Assembly: GCA_964430875.1 (NCBI GenBank)
Contig: CAYSHP010000038.1
Span: forward strand, 1-22,113
Direction of reading: 5' to 3'
DNA from: M55B127 sp035269185
GTDB taxonomy: Bacteria; Bacillota; Halanaerobiia; Halanaerobiales; M55B127
DNA: 22,113 nt
Shown: in pieces, positions 17,605 to 22,113 of the stretch
How the letters are laid out: every line of letters begins with the position of its first letter
Numbering within the stretch: the stretch's first letter is position 1
The notes under the pieces: model-generated
Told to the model about the DNA's origin: nothing
Database searches by the model: none
Seen by the model: only the letters and a program-made list of their open reading frames with translations
Made by a program: the position numbers and the translations under genes

Positions 17605-19137
17605 ATGGCCAAAAATATAAAGGAAGTTATCCAGAAAATAAGCATAATTTTCATCATGTTATTAATATTAATATTTACCTATAATACTGCAATTATTAAT
17701 GCCCAAAGTAGTGAACAAAGGATACTGATCAATGAAATTAAGTTTAATCAATCTGAAATTCTAAGTAAAGATGAAATTAAAGCAATTACAGTTAAATACG
17801 AAGGAAAAAAACTAACAGTTTCTGAAATGAGAGGCATTGTAGAAGAAATAAATCAAATATATAACAAAAGAGGCTTTATTACTGCTAGAGCTATATTACC
17901 TGCACAAGAGGTTGAAAACGGAATCTTAAAATTAAAGTTAATAGAAGGTAAAATAGGTGAGATAAACATTTCTGGCAATAAAGAGACCAAAGATTCATAT
18001 ATATTAAAACGTTTGGCTTTTCAAAGAGGAGATATTATACAAATAGATGAACTGGAAAATGAACTATTTTATTTTAATGCTACCAGTGACCTAAATGTGC
18101 AAGTAGAACTTAAAGCGGGCAAAGCGTATGCTACTACTGATTTACATTTACAGATTAATGAGCCTAAAAAATACAACTTCTCTATTTTTACTGACAATGG
18201 AGGAAGTAAAGAAACGGGCATAATCAGATACGGATTTAATTTTGCAAATAGTAGTTTGAGAGGTTGTCGAGATAAACTTTCTTTATCATTATTTGAGACA
18301 GCCGGAGCTTTTAGTGGGGGCTTAAATTATACAGTACTTTTAAATACTAGAGGCGGGCAAGTAAGTGTAGGATATAATAAAAGCTATACTGATATAATTG
18401 CGGGAGAGTATAAAGAGTTAAATATTGAGGGTGATTATGAAGAATACAGTTTAAATCTTAGTCATCCAATCAAAGTAGAGCCTGGACAGATAAAGGAAGG
18501 CTTCTTTAGGTATAAAACCAAAAATTCGGATACATACTTTTCAGGTACAAACTTACTAAATGATGATGTGCAAACTTATAGCCTGGGCTTACATATGCAA
18601 AAAGTCAATCCAAAGGTCACTTGGGTTTCTGAAGTTGAAATTCTTAAAGGTTATGCAGTTTCAGGTAAAGGTAGTTTTACTGATCCGGGTACAATTCAAG
18701 ACTTTATAAAGTATAAGGCAAATATTGAAAATCAAAGATATATAAATAAAGGGGATTTATTCACTTTTAAATTTGATTTGCAGTTAACTAATAATAAGCT
18801 TTTACCTTCCTCCGAACAGTATAGCCTAGGAGGAGTATCTTCTATAAGAGGATTTAAATCGGGGAAGTTGAGTGGGGATAAGGGTTTTTATTTTAATTTA
18901 GAACTAAAAAGTAAGGTTAATAACAAAATTAATAATTATGTGTTTTTAGACCATGGAGCAGTTTATCCTTATAAAGGAAATGAAGAGCAGATAAATAAGG
19001 AAGACTTTATTACATCAGCTGGTATAGGTCTAGATATCAACTTCACAAAAAGCTTAAAGGCTGATTTTGTCTTAGGATTACCTTTGGAAGTTGGGAATAA
19101 ACCTAAATTACATTTTAATATTCAAAAAAGCTGGTAA
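17605..19137 (+). CDS. TpsB outer-membrane transporter (POTRA + ShlB/FhaC-type beta barrel)
   Basis: Predicted product of 510 aa, the outer-membrane pore that recognises the TpsA TPS domain and exports the exoprotein. The signal peptide covers about residues 1-33 (basic start, long hydrophobic ISIIFIMLLILIFTY, INA/Q region). POTRA_2 spans about 41-115 and shows the typical INQIYNKRGFITARAILPAQEVENGILKLKLIEG pattern in two parts. A second POTRA lies at about 118-188. The 16-strand-type barrel runs from about 190 to the end, with the conserved loop motif SSIRGF at 412-417 (the VRGY/F motif of Omp85/TpsB proteins). The last residue is Trp, as expected of an outer-membrane beta-signal. The length is typical for FhaC/ShlB. 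The ATG is set by AGGGGG at 17593-17598, six bases upstream. It requires a real outer membrane, so the host is diderm. Confidence 0.95.
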   Translation: MAKNIKEVIQKISIIFIMLLILIFTYNTAIINAQSSEQRILINEIKFNQSEILSKDEIKAITVKYEGKKLTVSEMRGIVEEINQIYNKRGFITARAILPAQEVENGILKLKLIEGKIGEINISGNKETKDSYILKRLAFQRGDIIQIDELENELFYFNATSDLNVQVELKAGKAYATTDLHLQINEPKKYNFSIFTDNGGSKETGIIRYGFNFANSSLRGCRDKLSLSLFETAGAFSGGLNYTVLLNTRGGQVSVGYNKSYTDIIAGEYKELNIEGDYEEYSLNLSHPIKVEPGQIKEGFFRYKTKNSDTYFSGTNLLNDDVQTYSLGLHMQKVNPKVTWVSEVEILKGYAVSGKGSFTDPGTIQDFIKYKANIENQRYINKGDLFTFKFDLQLTNNKLLPSSEQYSLGGVSSIRGFKSGKLSGDKGFYFNLELKSKVNNKINNYVFLDHGAVYPYKGNEEQINKEDFITSAGIGLDINFTKSLKADFVLGLPLEVGNKPKLHFNIQKSW

Positions 19138-19260
19138 TTAATACCCATATTATAGATAAAATGTTTTTATTTGAAATAAATTGAAGGATTTCTCACTAAT
19201 AAAATGAATTATAAATATAAGAGTGTTTTATATTTTTTCATTAAATGAGTAGGTGTTGTC

Positions 19261-20997
19261 ATGCAATTTCAATTTATTTCTTATCTAATACCCCTTTTTA
19301 TCTCAGCTTTTATAACTTTTATACTTGCAGCCTATGGGTTGAAATATAAAACTGTTAAAGGGGCAATACCATTTGCTATCAGTATGTTGATCGGGACTCT
19401 TTGGGCTGTTTCTAATGGTCTTGAGATGGCCGGAGTTAATCTGGAGGCAAAAATATTTTGGGCTAATGTACAGTATTTTAGCTATGCATTTGCTCCTATT
19501 ACCTGGATCATAATGGTATTTGAATTCACGGGTAAAGAAGACTGGGTTAATAAAAAGAATATTTTAATTATGTCTATTATACCTGTGATTACCTTAGTTT
19601 TAGTATGGACTAATTCTTTCCATCACCTCATTAGAGCTAATATTAGTTTAGATACTAGTGGGGCGTTTTCAGTAATAGATAAAGATTATGGACCCTGGTT
19701 TTGGGTGCATTCTACATACAGTTACTTAATAAATATAATAAATTTATATTTATTATTACAGGCTAGTTGGAGAAGAAATACTATTTATAAAAAACAAGTC
19801 TCTTCTCTTTTAATAGGGTTTTTCATATTATTTTTATCCAGTTTTTTATATGTAATGGGATTGAGCCCAGTTCAGCGCTTTGATATATCTCCTCTTTTAT
19901 TTAGTTTTTCTGGTTTAATTATGGGATGGGGGATTTTCCATTATAGATTATTTGATCTTGTGCCTATTGCTAGAACAAGGGTCATTGAGGAAATGGGGAC
20001 CGGTATTATAGTTTTAGATAAAAAGAATAGGATTATTGATATCAATCCAAGTGCTAAAAAAATATTTAATTTTGATAATAAGATTACCTTAATAGGGGAA
20101 AAATTATCAGCTATTTCAAAGGAATTAGTTGATAAGATTTCAGGTGAAAAAGAATTTGGTTTTGTTCAAACTGAATTTAATATAACAGAGAAGGAGAAGA
20201 GGAAATTTTTTGAACTATTTATCTCACCCATTACTGATTATCGTAAAGAACAAGTTGCCTGGACCTTAATTATCAATGATATTACCAGCTTAAAAAAAGC
20301 CAGGGATAAAATAAATGAACAAAAACAAGAACTTGCTATTTTAGAGGAACGTGATCGCATGGCAAGAGATCTTCATGATAATCTTGGGCAGATTTTAAGT
20401 TTTTCGAGTGTGCAACTTCAGGCGGTCAAACATCAGTTTAAAAATGGCAATTTAGATTTAGCTGATGAATACCTGGAAAGATTAAAAGATATCTTAATAG
20501 AAGCACATAAAGATATTCGCGAGTATGTTTATAATGTAAGGGGTAATATAAATTATAAAGAAGATTTTTTAATTCTTCTAAATAATGTAATTAATAAATT
20601 TAAAAGGAATACAAATATAGAGATCACCTTTGAAAAGGAGATTTCTTTTATTTATAAGGATAATAAAGAAATTAATATATTACATATGGAAGAAAAGATG
20701 CAGTTAATAAATATAGTAAGAGAAGCTTTGACTAATGTAATGAAACACGCAGAAGCAGAAACTGTTAATATATTTGTTACAATAAAAGAAGATTTAGTTA
20801 AAATAATTATTGAAGATGATGGAATTGGAATTGATAATTTCAATAAAATAACTAGCTCTGGTCTAAATATAATGAATGAAAGGGCCAGATTAGTAGGTGG
20901 GAAATTAAAAGTAAAAACAGAATCTGGGATTGGTACTAGAGTTATTGTGAAAATGCCAGTGGACTGGGGTGTACATAGTGAATATATTAATAGCTGA
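19261..20997 (+). CDS. 7TM-PAS sensor histidine kinase (HisKA_3 type), partner of the NarL-type regulator
   Basis: Membrane sensor kinase of 578 aa. Residues about 5-225 form seven hydrophobic segments with the N-terminal 7TM histidine-kinase pattern, including WANVQYFSYAFAPITWIIMVFEFTG. A PAS domain follows at about 240-345 (IIVLDKKNRIIDINPSAKKIF). The HisKA_3 dimerisation domain has ERDRMARDLHDNLGQ with phospho-accepting His372. The HATPase has N492 in EALTNVMKHAEAE, then EDDGIGI around 518-524, SGLNIMNERA and GIGTRVIVKMP. HisKA_3 kinases pair with NarL/LuxR regulators, and the next gene encodes one, overlapping this gene by 20 bases. The ATG follows AGGTG with five bases of spacing. The gap after tpsB is 123 bases with no terminator, so read-through from tpsB is possible. 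The ligand is unknown; a membrane-dissolved or envelope signal would suit the 7TM sensor. Confidence 0.95.
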   Translation: MQFQFISYLIPLFISAFITFILAAYGLKYKTVKGAIPFAISMLIGTLWAVSNGLEMAGVNLEAKIFWANVQYFSYAFAPITWIIMVFEFTGKEDWVNKKNILIMSIIPVITLVLVWTNSFHHLIRANISLDTSGAFSVIDKDYGPWFWVHSTYSYLINIINLYLLLQASWRRNTIYKKQVSSLLIGFFILFLSSFLYVMGLSPVQRFDISPLLFSFSGLIMGWGIFHYRLFDLVPIARTRVIEEMGTGIIVLDKKNRIIDINPSAKKIFNFDNKITLIGEKLSAISKELVDKISGEKEFGFVQTEFNITEKEKRKFFELFISPITDYRKEQVAWTLIINDITSLKKARDKINEQKQELAILEERDRMARDLHDNLGQILSFSSVQLQAVKHQFKNGNLDLADEYLERLKDILIEAHKDIREYVYNVRGNINYKEDFLILLNNVINKFKRNTNIEITFEKEISFIYKDNKEINILHMEEKMQLINIVREALTNVMKHAEAETVNIFVTIKEDLVKIIIEDDGIGIDNFNKITSSGLNIMNERARLVGGKLKVKTESGIGTRVIVKMPVDWGVHSEYINS

Positions 20998-21616
20998 TGA
21001 TCATCCTTTATTTGCCGAGGGGCTAAAGAATCTAATATCTGCAGAAGGTTTTAATATTGTTGGGATAGTTGAAGATGGTAAAAAAGCATATAAAATGGCA
21101 GTAATTAAAAAGCCGGATGTTATTCTAATGGATATTAAAATGCCTAGTTTAAATGGTATTGAAGCTACTAGAAAAATAAAAAGCGAATTAAAAGACACAA
21201 AAATTATTATTCTGACTAGTTTTGAAGAGGAAGATAGTTTGTTAAAAGCTATTAAAGCAGGAGCTTCTGGTTATTTATTAAAAAGTTTAGATGGAGAAGA
21301 ACTGATTGATAGTCTTAAGGAGATCAAAAGAGGTAAAAATCCATTTTCCCCGGGCTTAGAAGATTTAGTTTTAAATGAAATAAGGGATTCTGATGTGCAA
21401 TCACAAAGTGTTGAGCAAGAAAGTAGGATAGAACTCACGCAAAGACAGTTAGAAATAGCTAAGTTGGTATCTAGAGGACTTAAGTATAAAGAGATAGCGG
21501 AGGAGCTATTTTTAAGTGAAAGAACTATAAAATACCATATGAAACAAATAAAAGAGAGCCTATCTTTAAATAGTCAAGCTCAAGTTATTTCTTATGTAAA
21601 AAAGTATTATGGATAA
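20978..21616 (+). CDS. NarL/LuxR-family response regulator
   Basis: Predicted DNA-binding regulator of 212 aa. The receiver (about 1-118) has the acidic pair D7/D8, phospho-acceptor D52 (ILMDIKMPSLNG), T80 and K102, all intact. The C-terminal LuxR-type HTH at about 147-210 reads LTQRQLEIAKLVSRGLKYKE and SERTIKYHMKQIKESL. I choose the GTG at 20978 over the GTG at 20969, because GGGG at 20966-20969 lies eight bases before it and overlaps the earlier candidate; the protein then begins MNILIADDHP, as the family normally does. The start lies inside the 3' end of the kinase gene, so expression is coupled. Its receiver is the closest relative in the window of the stand-alone receiver between tpsA and tpsB. 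Control of the TPS genes is likely from context but not shown. Confidence 0.95.
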   Translation: MNILIADDHPLFAEGLKNLISAEGFNIVGIVEDGKKAYKMAVIKKPDVILMDIKMPSLNGIEATRKIKSELKDTKIIILTSFEEEDSLLKAIKAGASGYLLKSLDGEELIDSLKEIKRGKNPFSPGLEDLVLNEIRDSDVQSQSVEQESRIELTQRQLEIAKLVSRGLKYKEIAEELFLSERTIKYHMKQIKESLSLNSQAQVISYVKKYYG

Positions 21617-21621
21617 AAAAA

Positions 21622-21650
21622 TAAAAATTCCTTGACAAGGGACTTTTTCA
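21622..21650 (+). terminator. Probable terminator of the kinase/regulator operon
   Basis: An A-rich left arm ending in TTCCTT (to 21633) can pair with AAGGGACTTTTT (21637-21648) around a tiny loop. The right arm provides the T-run. The core is only four to five GC/AT pairs, so termination may be modest. It begins a few bases after the regulator's stop codon. Confidence 0.5.
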
Positions 21651-21653
21651 TCA

Positions 21654-21905
21654 GTGATTTCAGTTATAAGGTTTCTAATTTTATCTATTGCTAATTTACC
21701 TATATTAGTAATTGTTGGTTACGCTTTATTCGGTTTAGGTATTGCCCCTATTATTCCTCTACTATTTAGCATGACAGGTAAAAGTACTACTCACCACTAT
21801 TGTAGGCTATATTTCAAACAATTTTCTTTAAATACAGCCTGGATATTTCTTGCATTCACTTCAATTATATTAGTTTTTCTTATAAGAATTTTATCAAGAG
21901 AATAA
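21654..21905 (+). pseudogene. Remnant of a major facilitator superfamily (MFS) transporter C terminus
   Basis: An open frame of 83 codons begins with GTG but has no RBS. Its first half (ILVIVGYALFGLGIAPIIPL then LFSMTGK) is the typical MFS stretch G-x-x-L-x-G-L-G-x-x-x-x-x-P-L-x-F-S-x-x-G. After codon 45 the frame gives non-membrane sequence (HHYCRLYFKQ), while the +1 frame from 21787 gives LLTTIVGYISNNFL and then a stop, matching the next MFS helix. The original frame then resumes with FSLNTAWIFLAFTSIILVFL, like the last MFS helix. At least one frameshift and an internal deletion are implied, and the N-terminal ~280 residues of a normal transporter are missing. This is a decayed fragment, probably not translated into anything functional. 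Confidence 0.65.
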
Positions 21906-22059
21906 ATAATTCTACATATAATTTAACAAAATTAAGAAATGAAAACCTATTAAGTCCTGTTTTGAAAGTTCTTTTGGTAATTTGGGTAAGTAAGGAATGC
22001 TTTAGATAAATAATAGGTTAAATAGATTTGCAACAAAAATGTATATATAAATTAAATTT

Positions 22060-22094
22060 CCGACAGGCCTTAATAGCCTGCCGGTTTCTTTTAT
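22060..22094 (+). terminator. Strong hairpin terminator at the right end
   Basis: CCGACAGGC (22060-22068) pairs with GCCTGCCGG (22076-22084), with a single A-C mismatch, around CTTAATA. It is followed by TTTCTTTTAT. It ends transcription coming from the left. Its TTAATA loop resembles that of the terminator at 2817-2846. Confidence 0.75.
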
Positions 22095-22113
22095 GGATAA
22101 TAATATTTTTTAT

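Noticed and set aside
19166..19180. AT-only palindrome TTTATTT-G-AAATAAA after tpsB as a possible terminator
   Set aside because: It has no GC pairs and no following T-run, so it would not terminate transcription. The kinase gene may be read through.
1..22113. tRNA, rRNA, riboswitch or phage genes
   Set aside because: I scanned the intergenic gaps and saw no cloverleaf with a TTCGA arm, no conserved riboswitch core, and no integrase, transposase or phage structural gene.

Overview
The window is AT-rich (roughly one-third GC by eye), with strong GGAGG/GGGGG-type ribosome binding sites. It carries spoVS, a gene of endospore-forming Firmicutes, yet it also encodes a complete outer-membrane two-partner secretion (TPS) pair. 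Both together point to a diderm Firmicute, most plausibly Halanaerobiales (Halanaerobium-like), with Negativicutes as an alternative. This is inference from gene content; no 16S rRNA or other taxonomic marker is present.

Layout: (1) 1-1971, minus strand: an OmpR-family response regulator and an overlapping HisKA-type sensor kinase that runs off the left edge. A tandem TTTACA box lies in front of the regulator. (2) 2168-2794: a small membrane-anchored protein of unknown function with its own good sigma-A promoter and a terminator. (3) 3279-3566: spoVS, preceded by a long leader with a sigma-H-like promoter candidate and followed by a terminator. (4) 3937-19137: the TPS locus. It contains a 4340-residue cysteine-free TpsA exoprotein of the LktA/filamentous-haemagglutinin type, a stand-alone receiver domain, and the POTRA/beta-barrel transporter TpsB. 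(5) 19261-21616: a 7TM-PAS histidine kinase overlapping a full-length NarL/LuxR-type response regulator. (6) 21654-21905: a frameshifted remnant of an MFS transporter. A strong hairpin terminator ends the window.

How the parts fit: TpsA would cross the inner membrane by Sec using its N-terminal signal peptide. TpsB's POTRA domains would recognise its TPS domain (NPHG motif at residues 116-119), and TpsA would thread through the TpsB barrel to fold as a very long beta-helix on or outside the cell. The 7TM-PAS kinase and NarL-type regulator next door are the obvious candidates for controlling the locus.

The most unusual point is the 135-residue receiver encoded between tpsA and tpsB. It is a close paralogue of the downstream regulator's receiver (about 45% identical by hand alignment). 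It has no DNA-binding domain, and it has lost one acidic-pocket aspartate and the conserved Thr/Ser. It looks like a decoy, phosphate sink or modulator derived from the resident regulator. A shared AGATCT/TTAGG element in the tpsA and tpsB leaders may be a common control site.
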